This document shows, in pieces, positions 10,835 through 23,887 of a stretch of 64,000 bases of DNA. How positions within the stretch are numbered: the stretch's first letter is position 1; each line of letters opens with the position of its first letter. A program made the translations under genes and the position numbers. The stretch spans positions 897,001 through 961,000 of the forward strand of contig JARHVA010004802.1 in assembly GCA_037957365.1 (NCBI GenBank), written 5' to 3'. The DNA is from Torreya grandis (taxonomy: Eukaryota > Streptophyta > Pinopsida > Cupressales > Taxaceae). Under the pieces are notes generated by a model that had not been told where the DNA came from, made no database searches, and saw only the letters and a list, made by a program, of their open reading frames with translations.

Positions 10835-13497
10835 TTATTGACACTATATGATTATTATGTAGTCTTTTTAAACTAAGAAATCAATTAAATTAAATTAAAA
10901 TACAACTTATATTTAGGATATTATATTTTTCCTTCTCACTTAATATCAATATTAATTTATATTAATGGACCCTCTTGTAGTATGATAATATTTGGAAACT
11001 AATTGAATCTTAACTCTCACTATAGATGGTTGAATTTTATTTTCTTGAGAAGCCTTGTTATGGGACTAGAAAATAAAATTATTTGGGTTTTAGGACACAA
11101 ATTTTGGGCATGACATACTTTATACATGTCAACATGTTTTTACATGATATTATCTTTATACAAGACATTATATAATTCACTTATATTTTAAGATGAGTTA
11201 ATTGCAGTATCAGTGCTCACCTTAAAGGGGGTATTAGTGGGCTTATTCATCAATACTAAAACATTCATGAGTAGATTTGAGTAAAATATATAAAGTTCAA
11301 AGTTTAGATATGATTCTAATTTTCAAATAGATTTTGGGGGCATATGTAGGGCATACATACTCCATTTCACACTCTTTGAGTGACAGATTTCATATTGATA
11401 CATATCTAGATGCATTTGAAGGCATGTGAAAGGCATATGTACTCCATTTTATAAGACAAATTAAGTTAGGCATGATGTAATTTCGTGTAGACATATACAC
11501 CATACATAATCTATTTTATATTTCTTTTATACATGATGTTGGTTTAAGCACATTTAGACAATTTATAATTGGCACTGATTCAATGAGGCATGATGTTGGT
11601 TTATGCACATTTAGACAATTTATAATTGGCACTGATTCAGTGAGGCATGATGTTGGTTCATACACATTTATACCTTTATAGTTATTCATCAATTATTTTA
11701 TAATATCAAGTGTAGATCAAATTTGAATATTTAATTATATCTATATCACTTGATTCATGATTTTTAGGTAATGTATGCTATGTTTTAGTGATGTTAAATG
11801 GCTATAGAATCACCTATGGTGAAAACATTGTGTGTTTCTCACCTTCTCACCTTGTGGTTATAATATTAGTATTGGATTAGTTAAATATGGGTTGGTACAT
11901 TTGCCTTCCAATCCATGGCCCTTTCCTTAGTTTAATTTCAAAGTGGGGATTGATCACCCTCAATCTTTCCAATATTCTCCATGTGCTTCAACAAGGAATC
12001 ATAACTCTTAAATGCTTTGACAAGGAAGCATCATCTTTAACAAGTTATAGGAAAATATAGTTTAATCACATATAGGTGTACTCCTTCCTTGTTCTTCCAA
12101 GTTTCAAGTTTTAAGTTTTTATTCATATTTCAAATTTCATTATATGGGTATTGAATACTACATTTTCATTGTAGTTTTTTCTTGGATAATCTTGCATATT
12201 TGTATCCTTCCCAAAGACAAAGTGTTTTTTACACACTTACGTATATCTTCATCCTTTTACTCTAGTATTTTCATTATATTGTAATATTAGAATAAAAGGG
12301 GTATTTTTAGACACTAAAATATAGTATTTGACACTTGGAAATATCAAACTTGACTTTAACTTATCCTACATGAATTTTGCATATCAAAATAGTTCTCACT
12401 TACCATTCCCACACACCTACATGATAGTTATGAGATCAATCCATTCTAAGCTTATATGAATCACCTACAAGAACATTCTAGTATATGTTAAGTTAATGAA
12501 ATATCCTACCCAAACATTCTTAGAATACCACATTGGTATTTATTTCTTCTAAATAATAATGTTAGGCTCAAATAGTAATACTAAAATTACTTTCTTATAG
12601 GTGACATTACCATAATTTGCCTAACAATGACTATTTTTCAAAATTAAACCCCTCCTATAGGTCACCCCATTCACCTAATGTGTTGATGGCATAGGAAATT
12701 ACCCAATTAAGTGCATATAAATATAAATCAAGGTCAATCTTATTAAAATTTTGGAATTATCAAGAACCTATCAAATATACTACTAACGTCGAGCAAATCT
12801 ACCTTATTCTTCCTGGATTTCAAATCAATCACTAGGAGCAATCATCAATGAAGTCTGAAACACATCAAACTAGGTCAAGTATCAACATTGTCAAGATCAA
12901 AGGGAAAGTTATAGGTGCATTCATATATCTAAAGAGAATAATTTCAAACTCACACTAAGGGGAATAAATACATGTGGCTTGACTTCCCTCTTCAAAGTAT
13001 TAAATATGTATGCATCAGTCAATGATCAATAGGGGTGAAGGTGTCATCTCATTGCAATTACACTTCTTCACTTTTTATAGTTTTTATCTTTCACATGTAG
13101 ACATAGAATTTTAAGAAGTAAGTCTATTTATGTAATTGCACACATAGTTGAGTGTCACACATTACACACAAAGAGATATATCAAATAAGTGTACCTCATT
13201 GTATGGTCATAAAGAGACCAATTTTCCAAGATAGTAATTTCAACCCCATTAACTACCATTAATGTTCATGCCTAGGTCTCCTAAATAGTCAATTCCAAAT
13301 CTAGATAAATCACAGGCCTACTTGAAATTTATTTCCACTAACAGAACATAGTCATAATCAATCATTAGATAGTAAAGTTAACTATATTGATCTCCTTAGT
13401 AATTTACATAAATAGTAAATTACATTATTAGACTATTATAGATCAGTTACATTCATATTTATGATTTATTTCCATATATTATAATATGAATTAACTA
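10835..13497. other. Unassigned AT-rich sequence
   Basis: No coding frame or LTR pair was recognised. It contains a 57-bp tandem repeat at 11532-11680. Probably remnants of older elements. Confidence 0.4.
11532..11680. repeat. 57-bp tandem repeat, about 2.5 copies
   Basis: Units start at 11532, 11589 and 11646 with CATGATGTTGGTT. The first two are nearly identical over the full 57 bp (TTTAGACAATTTATAATTGG and CACTGATTCA are shared); the third is partial and diverges after about 30 bases. Confidence 0.9.
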
Positions 13498-13506
13498 TCC
13501 TAGTTT

Positions 13507-14874
13507 TAGATTAAGGTAAAAATAGGTTTTGAAGGGGCCCCGAAACCCTACACAAGGGGAAAGATTACCCTTAAAGCACAACCAAGTTAACAAAAGAACC
13601 TGAATACAGAACAGAACCAATACCAAGTTTTACATGGACCTGTAACCAACAAATATGACCATAAAAAGCAGTTGTCAAAGACTAAATTGAAAGTTAACCA
13701 GTTGGAACAGCTAGCTAAACAACCTTTCAGTCCAGTAACCAGTAAACCCGACCAGTTTACTGCCCCCAAAAAAACTAGTCAGCAAAAGGGAACTTTAGAT
13801 GAATCTTTTAAGTTTAGATTTTTTTTTTACATGACCAAAGATTCATATAAAGAGGAGGGACCGAAGGCTTAGACTTCTTTCTCCTAACTACTGTCCATCC
13901 ATCCTCCACCTTGGCTGCCTCAGCAACCCATGCCTCAGAAGACAATGATCTATGGGTTCCAGAGGGCATAAAATCCTTATGAGATTTAAACACAGTCTGG
14001 CTCTTTGAGAGATCCTCCAGAATAGGGGAAGATACCACCACCTCCTCCTCTAGCTCAATAGTCTCACTAACCATAGCCACTGCAGGGGCTTCATTAGAAT
14101 GATTCACCAATGATTCCTCTCCATCTTCTGGTTTAGATTGTGAACTTTCCTCATTCTAAATCTCAAATTCTGAAGTTGCTTCCTAAGGTTGTTTGTCAAA
14201 ATTATGTTTAGAGGAACCCTTAGGCCACCAAGAAGGTGAATGTCTGGGATGAGATTTCCCAGCAACACAATGAGCAGCAATATGTCCCATTTGGTGGCAT
14301 TTCTTGCACTAAAAAGGGATCCCCTCATAGTCCAAAATTTGTGTCTAGGTACCCCTTGGGGATTCAAGGCAAATCACCTCAGGAAGGCCCTTAGAAACAT
14401 CCAGATCTACTAGAAATCATGCACAAGTTGAATGGTTAAGAGTCAAACTATCTTCTTCATATAAAAATTTCCCTATAGCATTTCCAATGGTTTTAAAAAC
14501 TGTCTCTTGCCACAGGTGTAGCGGAAGATAAGGGAGCCACACCCATATAGGGAGCTTGTTAAAGGATTCCAAGAGAGGATTAAAATCCTTATGCCAAGGT
14601 TTGGCCAGAAGAGGAAATCTGCCCTGCCAAGAAAAATTATTGTGACACAAAATAGATTTTCTATCTTCAAGACTTTTAAATATTACTATAAAAAATCCCC
14701 TGACACAAAGATGGATCTGACCATCTTTAATTTGCAGCTAGTTCTTTGAAATCCAATCCTGTAGATCTAGAAGAGAAGGCCAAAAACCACAGAAATGAAA
14801 AATGGCAGCACAAGAGGAAAATCGTTCTTTCGATTGGCCAATGCTTTCCACTAAATTAGGGTTTAGAGTTACCT
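13507..14874 (-). mobile_element. Short LINE with ORF1 only (half-LINE)
   Basis: A minus-strand element of about 1.37 kb with the same 9-mer TCCTAGTTT on both sides (13498-13506 and 14875-14883), a good candidate TSD. The 5' part encodes a plant L1-type ORF1. The 3' end has the GGGGCCCC-then-T-rich tail seen in plant LINE 3' ends and a short A-rich terminus (reading AATCTAA next to the TSD). No endonuclease or reverse transcriptase lies between ORF1 and the tail, so ORF2 is absent. Either an internal deletion or a half-LINE amplified in trans would explain this. Confidence 0.75.
13814..14860 (-). pseudogene. LINE ORF1 protein remnant (DUF4283 domain plus CCHC zinc knuckle)
   Basis: Read on the minus strand from about 14860. 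An N-terminal region with LQDWISKN and RGFFIVIFK leads to a DUF4283-type RNA-binding core at 14417-14670, seen as PLLAKPWHKDF, LPIWVWLPYLPL and IGNAIGKFL. A complete knuckle CKKCHQMGHIAAHC follows at about 14265-14310. The C-terminal part at 13814-14110 ends with DGWTVVRRKKSK, typical before the end of plant LINE ORF1. At least two frame changes and stops split it into three short open segments. In intact LINEs this protein binds the element RNA as a chaperone. Confidence 0.75.
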
Positions 14875-15055
14875 TCCTAGTTTATCCTATTGTGATTCAC
14901 ATAATCTAAAAATAGGGTAGACACAATGAACATTTATAAATTAGTGTCCAATTATGATGGAAAATATGAATTAATTTAGATCATTGAAAAAATAAAAAAA
15001 TACACATGTAGGTATATGAACCAGACTTCCCTTTAAATTCACTAAAGAATGTGAT

Positions 15056-17808
15056 TGTTATGTTGAAATTGTGACTCACTCAAACTATTAAGAACTAATT
15101 GATCTAAGTGAACAAAATCAATAAACAACTCATAGGACAAAGAGTCCCCTTGTTTTTAGGATCTACTAGTGATCCAAGGGCCAAGAAACTCTAAAAGATA
15201 TAGCATCGGTAGGATTTGATTATTTTCATTGAAGGTTTAATTGATTTCCTCAAGATAATCAAAATCTCACTATTGGTTTCTTTTACAAATGGGTTATTTA
15301 TAATAAAATGAGTAGATAATTTCTCATTAAATATTGTGAAAGAGAGTGAAATAATAGGTCAAAAAAGAGATAAATACCTTAATTAAGATAGGTCTTCCAA
15401 TACTCAAAAATTAAATTAGTGCTGGCTACAATAAAATCATTGGGCATCTAGGACTAGTTACCTCACAAACTGAATACCACAATAAGCAAGACTCAAAGGG
15501 AAATTATGTGAACATGAAATCTATAACTCTATTTAAAATAAATCTAATACATAAGCCTAAAACTATTTTCATACTATGACTAATGTAAGATTAAAAATAA
15601 TTAGAATGAGATCTTAGATCCAATTAAACTAGTTATTGTAAAATATAATTGTATATCCACTTGGACACCAATAACATTAGAAAACTTCTTTTTCTCAAAT
15701 CAAGATCTTTGGCAAACCATTAAAACAAAACTAGTAGGAAGGGTAGGTGAAATCCTGGATCAATCTCCATAAAGTTTTGGTACTCAAATATGTCAACCCT
15801 GGTAAATAATTAAAGATTAAAAAGCATGAGTGAATAGCAAGTGTAATCTTGACATGATTTTGATAGCATTTTTGAGACCAAATTTGTTGACCTGTATAAT
15901 GGCAAGAAATGTTGTTCTTATAGATAGGGGTAGTCCATCATGGTTGTGATGCACAACCATAAATTAAATGTTCTTGATACAAACATTTAATGAAATAACT
16001 AATTAGAGGATAATGATCTATTCATGGCATAATTTTAGATACAACTTCTAGGATGGAAGTGGATTTCATATCCAACACATTCCAATTTTTGAATGAACAA
16101 TAGGTACTCTATGATATTTAATTTCTTCCATTGACTAATAATGGATCCAAATAATAAGAGGCACCTCATTAAAAACCAATCCCAATGATGGAATATTTGA
16201 TTCATGATCTTATTTATCCATTCCCAATTTCTTATACTTATCTCAAAGTAACAAAATTGCTTCTAAGATGCATGTTTTATTATAAAATGTTGATGACTAG
16301 GAAACACTGTAACAATGTGTTGTTCTAATCTATAAATAGATGCATTTGGTCCTATTTATAAACTCACTGATATCCATGTCCTTTGGGTTGATTCTATCTT
16401 GGATCTATGAACAATCTTCTCAATTTAAACTTCTTTCTTCACCCAGATTTTTCTCAATGCTCTAGCCATTACCATCTCCATGTTTATTTCCTCCTATGAT
16501 CAACTCATTATATATTTGATGTAGGTTATTTTAAACAAAATCTATGTTATATATGACCCAAAATTATCATGTATTCTACTTGTATTTGGTCAATTTATAG
16601 TTATGCAATTGATTAAATTACTCCCTTGAATAACTAGCTCTTCATCTTCACTTTGACATTTTGATGGGCTATCAAGTTTAGGCTCACACATGATAAGGAG
16701 TGTGCTTACATGTCTATTTCACTACCATTTATCACCTTTTCATCTCTCTATTTCTTCTCTTTTTTTAGGCTTCATGGCTTCATTTTTTGGGTATCACCTT
16801 ACCACTTGGTAGTCTATTGGTGTTCCCTAGATTTATTATGTCTTTTGCCTCAATCATCACCACATGGTTTCTTCTTAGGTTCTCAAGATCTTCATGATTT
16901 TATGTGTCAATACTAATAATTCTCTAATATTCTAAGTTAATGGTATCAATCCTTTCATATTTTAGGATTCTAGGATGGTGCCAAGTATTATAATCTTGAA
17001 GCGTCGAGGGGTCAGAGCTTTACATCATTGATTCACTCTTAGGCTGTCAAGATAATACCTTAATACTTATGAGGTTTTGATATTTTAGGATCATACCATG
17101 TGGCATGATCTCATGGTCTTATTGATCTAAAGGACTTGGTCACTTTTTAAACAAATTTAACTACAAAATTATTTGAGTTAATGTTATTTCTACACGTGGA
17201 AAAATCTCAATGGCTTCGAGAGATCTCCACAAACAAAAAAAGGCACAAATGACTTCAAGAAACAATTTATAGGTTAGTCAAAAACCAAAACCCATCTAAT
17301 AATTAATAAAAAAACACAAATAAAGCATGTAATAACTCAATCCAAATTGGGTGAATTACAAAACTAGTCTCAACTCAAACATGAAATTTTCCAAAAGTAA
17401 AGCCAACAAAGGTAAATAAAGCTAGATTTCAATGTAAACTTGACCAAATAAGCATCATTATAAATGAAATAAAATTATCTAAAAACTAAATGAGTATTTC
17501 AAATTATGAATCACAAGATAAATATTTCTAGGCTAGGTTAATAGACAATAAAATGATCATACAAAATTCCACATTTCACTTAACATTTGAAATTACATGA
17601 AGAATATACCTCAATGATACATAAATAAACTAGAATGTGATATATAGGTTAGGCTCATGAGTTGGATATTATAAAAAGAACCAAATCTCTATAATTTTAG
17701 TGGCATTCATAAATGAAGGTATGCAAGAATATGAAAATAATATAGCTATGCTAAAGCAAGAGGGTCCCCATGTGAGATCTTGAGTGATGAGTCATGTTGG
17801 ACCCAACA
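15056..17808 (-). repeat. Element B 3' LTR
   Basis: About 2753 bp, homologous to 25119-27623: for example the shared GGATCTACTAGTGATCCAAG near 15160 and 25220, and the shared end GTTGGACCCAACA. About 250 bp longer than its partner. Confidence 0.85.
16352..16360 (-). promoter_or_regulatory. Candidate TATA box in element B LTR
   Basis: Reads TATAAATAG on the minus strand, the transcription direction of B, in the middle part of the LTR. The same place in the 5' LTR (about 26395-26410) keeps only the partly palindromic TCTATAAATAGA. Position and match are the only evidence. Confidence 0.45.
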
Positions 17809-19600
17809 ATTAGTGACTTTCATGGGAGAATGTTGCTCAAAATTCAAAACCTAGATTGTAAATCATCAAAATAAAATAAAAAACACCAAACCATAAATAA
17901 ATCCTTTAGACAAACCCAAAAAATGGAATCACTCAAGTTTTCTCCAATATGTGACATTCTAGGTTCTAAATTTACCTAAGACCATCATTGTGTGTTAAAA
18001 GTGATTGATTATTTCATATATCTTAGATTTGCATAAATAAATTTAAACTTGTCTTAAAATAATTTGAATTTTTGAGAGGGACAATTTGGATGTTTGGCTT
18101 GGGGGGAATGACATGGCATTATTCAGCTACCAGCCATACAACTCTAGCCCTGATAGAGATACCTCTAATCCCACTCATGGCCTTCCTCCATTGCTAACCA
18201 AGATAGAAAGCTTGTGATGTAGATTGCCTAAAGCACACTTTCAAGGAAATAATTTGGATTTCACATTTTATTCAATTTCCTTTAAGTTCTTCCTTTTGAA
18301 AAGATTTCATTATTTAATCCATTGAGGGTTGGGGACCAATCCATGGGTGTAATGATAGTCTCATAAAATTCATAACTATTAAGACAAATTTAAAATAAAT
18401 TTAGTGTTTGCATTTTTCCTCAGATGTTAAATTAAGTGAAATTTGATGGCTTCAATAAAAACATGAAATAGTTATAAAATTCACACATTATGTTTAGAAT
18501 CACATGCTTTAGAATTTTTTTAAATGCATAAAGAAATTATAGAAGCCTATGTGACTATTCAAGGATGGTTCACATTCTAATTTCAAAAATAAAAACTCTC
18601 ATAATTTATTATCCACCATTTGAATATATAGGATTGTGGGAGCATAAAGACACAATATTATTTTGGCATAGTATTGCCTAAAATTCAAGAATACCAAAGA
18701 CTACTCTTTCAAGACTTGACTTCTGATAATAAACATGTGAATGGCCCTAATAAATTTTTAAAAGGTGTAATACACACCACCAAAGGGTCAAAACATGAAA
18801 ACTAACTTTAAGCAAGTTAAGGAGGGAAAAACAACAACACACAAAATAACTAAAACAAAATCAAACAACAAAATCAAACTATACTAAAGCAAGCAAGAAA
18901 GCAAGAAACACTAGCTATGAAAAAAATTATATACACCTAGGAACCCTAGTAAATTAACTCAAAAATGGTATGTGATAGAGTGGCCATGAATTAATTATTC
19001 AATTAATGCCTATTAACTAGTAATTTCAAGCCTTTGTCTTGAATATCTATCAATATGAATGAATTCTATCCTAAAAGCTTAGATATTTGTTAAGGACCAA
19101 TCCACAAAGGACTGAATTTAGCGTGCTAACCTTTTTTTTCATGTGTTTTATCCCATAACAGGACCAAGTCTGAAACATGGAAGGCTTTCAGTTTTACTTT
19201 CTTATCAAACTATCTCTTCATATCTACTTGAGATTTTCTAAAATTTTGCAAAGCTTTATCTTGTTTGTCTTTTAATTGGATCAAGTCCAACAATCTAGAT
19301 TGATTTATCAAATTTGCCTCCATATATTCTTTTATGAATTAATAATTGGGATTCTTTAGTTGTATTAGCAAAATTGGCTACACTCCTTAGACAAGCAAGA
19401 AATGGGAACTATTCAAGCTTCATTTATGACTTATTCCATCAACCCACAAGGCATATTTGAGCAACACATGCCAATTACATGGGTTTTGATTGATTGATTA
19501 CTTTCTTTATGGAATTTATAAAATTCTTATTGGTTAATTATACCAACCCATTTCCTTAGGATAATAGTTTGAGGATAATTTTAGTGTAGTTCCATTTTGA
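17809..19600 (-). other. Element B region downstream of integrase
   Basis: Between the integrase remnant and the 3' LTR. Frequent stops in all frames; possible integrase C-terminal remnants and noncoding sequence. The expected polypurine tract next to 17808 is weak, with only GAAAG seen on the minus strand. Confidence 0.5.
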
Positions 19601-20158
19601 TATTCCCACTTAGTTAATTCATCTAATTGGAAGGTTGGTCCATTATCAAAAAGTGTTAGATGAGTCCCAAATCATGTTATAATATGTTCTTCCAAGAAGG
19701 TAATAAATTCATCAGCTATATTTTTCCTTATTAATTTAGCTTATATCCATCTCATATAATAATTAGTGGTAGTGAGAATTAACTTGAGACCAACTGATGA
19801 GTTGGGATTTATGACTCTCAATAAAGTCTAATCCCCATTAAGCAAATAGGTATTCATCTAATACTAGTTGTAACAACATGGGAGCATGAATTTACATTTT
19901 AGAAAAGATCTAACATGAATGATAAGTCCTCATATGTACATAGGCATCCTTAAATAATGTTGGCCAATAGTATCTAGCTCTGAAAATTATGTGGGCAGTG
20001 ACATTACCAGAAGGATGATCACTTCTCAGCTTATCATGAAATGAGTTCATCACTTCTTGTGATTCTTTATCAGATAAACATATCAAGTAAATTTCTTCAA
20101 GATTCATGAAATATATCACTCTTCTTTGAAACATATAGCGGGTAGCTTTCGATTTCAA
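19600..20158 (-). pseudogene. Element B integrase remnant
   Basis: The segment 19910-20158 encodes the N-terminal zinc domain of a gypsy integrase: SFHDKLRSDH, then VTAHIIFRARYYWPTLFKDA, then TYHSC, where the first of the two expected Cys is Tyr. After a stop, WGLDFIE at about 19827-19850 matches the strand carrying the first catalytic Asp of the DDE core. The rest of the core and the C-terminus are too broken to follow. The family enzyme inserts the cDNA into host DNA. Confidence 0.8.
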
Positions 20159-20329
20159 TGTTCTTTTTTATTTTTATCAACATGGACTAGTGGCTTTCCA
20201 TAAAGCAAGTAATGAATGATTGAATAATACCATGGACTAAATTAAACTCATATTCATTAACTTACACAAATGAGATGATGGGTTCCACTTACGAAATTAA
20301 CTTAGACAAACCTCAACCACGTACTAATT

Positions 20330-20830
20330 TTGTAGGTTTTACTTCAATGTTCCTATTCTTGAAGTTTAGCAATCTAAGATCCTCTTCTTTCACACAGATC
20401 ACTCTATCATAGCATTTTTTATTGAAAGGTTTAGAACTATGGCATGTACTTTGTTCTTCCATATATAATGACAAAAAAAATTGACACCTTTCACCAATGT
20501 GTAGGATTTTTTATCTAGCATAGGGTACTTCAATTTGGCTTATTTCAAACATGTGCCCATAAAGGATATGGGGTGCTCTTTATCTTTAAATTGTTGTGTT
20601 AACACTAGTGTGATGGTATGATCATAAGAGAAAGAATAGATATGGAAATCCTTATCATAATTTGGGATAACCAATATAAGAGCCTATATAATTGCATTCT
20701 TAATTTCTTGAAATGCCTTCTTTGAAGAAGCATCCCATTCTACCTTATCTCCCTTGTTTAACATGGCATTCAATGGTTTAGTTATTTCAGTAAAACCATA
20801 AATAATTTTTTACATAAAATTGATCTTGCC
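20330..20830 (-). pseudogene. Element B RT-linked RNase H remnant
   Basis: Directly downstream of the RT on the minus strand. Visible pieces are the connection VEWDASSKKAFQEIK and the later HPISFMG and PMLDKKSYTLV segments, as in gypsy RT-RNase H. It is interrupted by several stops. It would degrade the RNA of the RNA:DNA hybrid. Confidence 0.7.
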
Positions 20831-21720
20831 AAAAAATGATTTCAAATCTTTTATATTATTTGGAAATTGAATTTTATAAATAACACTAGCTCATTTGGGA
20901 TCAATTAATATACCTTCTTTGGTGATAATATGGCCTATAAGCTTACTTTGTGTCACACAAATAACACATTTTTTGGGGTTGAGAGATATTCCAAACCTTT
21001 TTCAGCATTCAAAAATCTTTTTAAGATTAATCAATTGATATGATATGCATTTAAAAAAAGCAATTAGGTCATCTATGTATACTACTATGCACTTATAAAT
21101 TAGGCCTCTGAAATCAGTGTCCATATCTCATTGAAATGTGTCACCAGTGTTAAGTAATCCAAATGGCATTTTATTATAGGCATAGGTACCCCACTTGGTG
21201 TTGAATGTTGTTTTAGCTCTATCTACTTTGTCTACTAAGATCTAATTGTAACCTAAGAATCCATCCAAAAAGGACACCATATTAGAACCACTGATTTGTT
21301 GAATGACTTCATCAAGTGAAGGTAAGGGATAGTTTTCTTTATCTAATGCATGATTGAGATTTATGAAATATACACAAAGATGGATTTATCCATTTTTATT
21401 CCTCAAATACACTAGGTTTAACACCTAAGTGGAATGTCACATTGAGAAGATAATTCCATTTGATAACATCTTTAAGAATTCTTTCAGAATGAATAGTTTT
21501 GAGATTAGATTTACTAGCCTTTGATGCTACCTAAAAGATTTATGATTAGGTTTCATGGGAATATTTTGTGTCATAATATGAGGTTTGAATATATTTAGGT
21601 CATTATAGCTCCATGCTATGATATCTTTATATCAAAATAACATCTTCTTCAATGATTTCATTTCTTCATTATTGTATCTAGGTCTAACCACCATGTTTTC
21701 AAGCTTGTCTATAGTTTCCA
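20830..21720 (-). pseudogene. Element B reverse transcriptase remnant
   Basis: Minus-strand gypsy RT. The catalytic strand reads VVYIDDLI with YIDD at 21069-21080. Upstream are TTFNTKWGTYAYNKMPFGL and the FINLNHALDKENYPLPSLDE segment; downstream are SLNPKKC, GHIITKEGI and the FFGKINF thumb motif. Several in-frame stops, at least one a TGA, show it is dead. The two catalytic Asp codons remain. Confidence 0.88.
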
Positions 21721-22084
21721 TGTTGATAATCCTTGACTCTTAACTCAGCCTAGGATTCTTTTCTAATTTAGTTGTTATATTGTCCAAGTTAACAATATCT
21801 CAATGGATAGCATTCTTTTTAAAATATGATTATCTTTCAGTTGAAGAACTCCATCAAAGTTATATTGTTTTTCTTTAAAATTGAGTCTATCTTCTTCATT
21901 AATGACATGTGCATCAAAATCATTAGAGTTAGATAAGAAATCAGTAATTTGCTTATCATAATCAAAAACTTGGAAATTTTTAACATTATCAAGCATAGAG
22001 GGACAATAAATCAATTCTACAAATAAGTTTTTCAAGTTAGTCTTGTCTAATGGTGTGAGGTTAGTAGTTGAGATGGCTAATGAA

Positions 22085-22445
22085 TCAGCTATTGCATTCT
22101 CTACTCTAAGGATGACTAAAATGTTAAAAGCATAAAAATATTTAATTAAATCCCATGTACTATATTTGTATTTATTTAAATATGAAAGTTTTCATTTATA
22201 TTTATTACATACGTAGTTGATGACCAATTCAGAATCACTAAAGACTGTTAATTGATGGACATCAAACCTAATTTCAAACTGTAAACCCAAAATTAAAGCT
22301 TCATACTCTATCATGTTATTAGTGTAAATAAATTACAATCTAAAAATTGTAACATGTATCTTACTATTGGGATCAATAAGAACAGTTGTATCCCCAAATC
22401 CTTTCTTGGAATGTGATCCATCTAAATATAATGACCATATACCTA
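22085..22445 (-). pseudogene. Element B second, archaeal-type RNase H
   Basis: Minus strand: WSLYLDGSHSKKGFG with the first catalytic Asp at 22420-22422, then MIEYEALILGL (Glu), LTVFSDSELVI (Asp) and ENAIADSLA (final Asp, about 22076-22105). All four acidic positions of the fold are present. One stop lies near 22330. Such extra RNase H domains are known in Tat-type plant gypsy elements, where as I recall they usually lie after the RT-linked RNase H and before integrase. Here it lies between protease and RT, about 0.4 kb upstream of the RT. Confidence 0.75.
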
Positions 22446-22839
22446 AATTTTGATCATAATCAAACCTTTTCTTCTTTATTGGTTTGGTTGATAAATTATA
22501 GACAGCCCCATCTATAGAAGTGAGGTTAATGTGTTCAGTGATTGCATAGTATTCTATTATCATCAATTTCATTTTTGGTTCTCTATTAATTATGATTTGG
22601 TTTACCATTCCTCTCCATGGTAGCCACATGTAGGAAAAATCCATTGCCATATAACCATTGAGTGATCTTGACCAATCTCTACTTAACAACATGTCATACA
22701 CTTTAGGTATCTCAACTACTTACATGTCATGAATTGTTACACTCTTAGCTCAGATTATAATTGCCTATGGGAATTCAATAACTCATCTATAGCCTTGACT
22801 TAAAAATTATTTAACTAAATTACCACTTTATATGATTTC

Positions 22840-22925
22840 ATGGTAACCAATCCTGGTTCATTGAAAACATCTATAGGCATAACATTAGCTGATGCACCAA
22901 AATATACAAGACAATTTTGAATGCT
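22840..22925 (-). pseudogene. Element B protease active-site remnant
   Basis: Minus strand reads CLVYFGASANVMPIDVF around 22865-22915. It matches the aspartic protease loop of gypsy elements, but the position of the catalytic Asp before (T/S/F)GA is aromatic here, so the enzyme would be inactive. It lies between gag and the second RNase H. Confidence 0.6.
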
Positions 22926-23887
22926 CTAACCAAAAATTATTATTGTAAGCAAGAATGGTTAGACTTTATCCCTAGCCTTATGTATTATAAAGTTGTTATT
23001 GGTAGGGTTATTTTATTTGGGTTAACTACTCTTGTCTATAAGAGACTTGAGAATTAAATCCTTTTGTTCAATGACATATGCTAATTCATGTAGACTGATT
23101 TTCACTTTTATATTTTTCATGTCTTCTATGGTGTTATAACTAGTTTTACTAGTGGATGGTTGATTATCACTTGATTTTTAACCTTAGGATGAAGTGGTGT
23201 GGCAACATTGTCTAGTGGAGTTGAGGTATTCAGAGGCTAATGTGCTCCACTCCTAATAGTGTAGTTTCCTCTATGGTACTATTGGAAAGCTTGGATATAA
23301 TCGGTATGCTCTTCAGGCTCATTATCTTCTACATTATGGAAATATAGAGTTTTTAGGAACATGGTTATATTTAAATACTTTGATGAAGTAAAAGCATTAG
23401 AAATACTTGAAGTATTATGATCATTTGGGACAACTTCATATTCATCAATTTTCTTCTATAATATGTCATTGGTTATACAAATCTCAACATAATCAAGTTA
23501 TCCATGTTGGGTTGTGTTGTGCACATGACACAAATTAGACAAGGCAATCTTTTGATGTTAATCTCAATCAGTTTGTTAGATGAGGACTTAGGTTATTTAC
23601 CAGCTCTATTCAAAGGTCTATGATTGCATTGATAAATGAAATTTGGAGAAGAATTTCCATTACTTGAGCTATCTACTCATTTTTTCAAGTTGAAAAAATC
23701 ATTGCTCAATATTTGGACCTTTATTTGGATTACATATAATTTAGGTTTGGATAAATATTGAGGAGAATTTTTTCTTATCGGTTGTAACCAGAACTAAGGC
23801 TCAATTATAATGTTGAGGCATTGTTTCACCACCAACTAGATTTGAAAATCCTAAACTTTGATTAGGGGTAACATGAGCTAATGGTAA

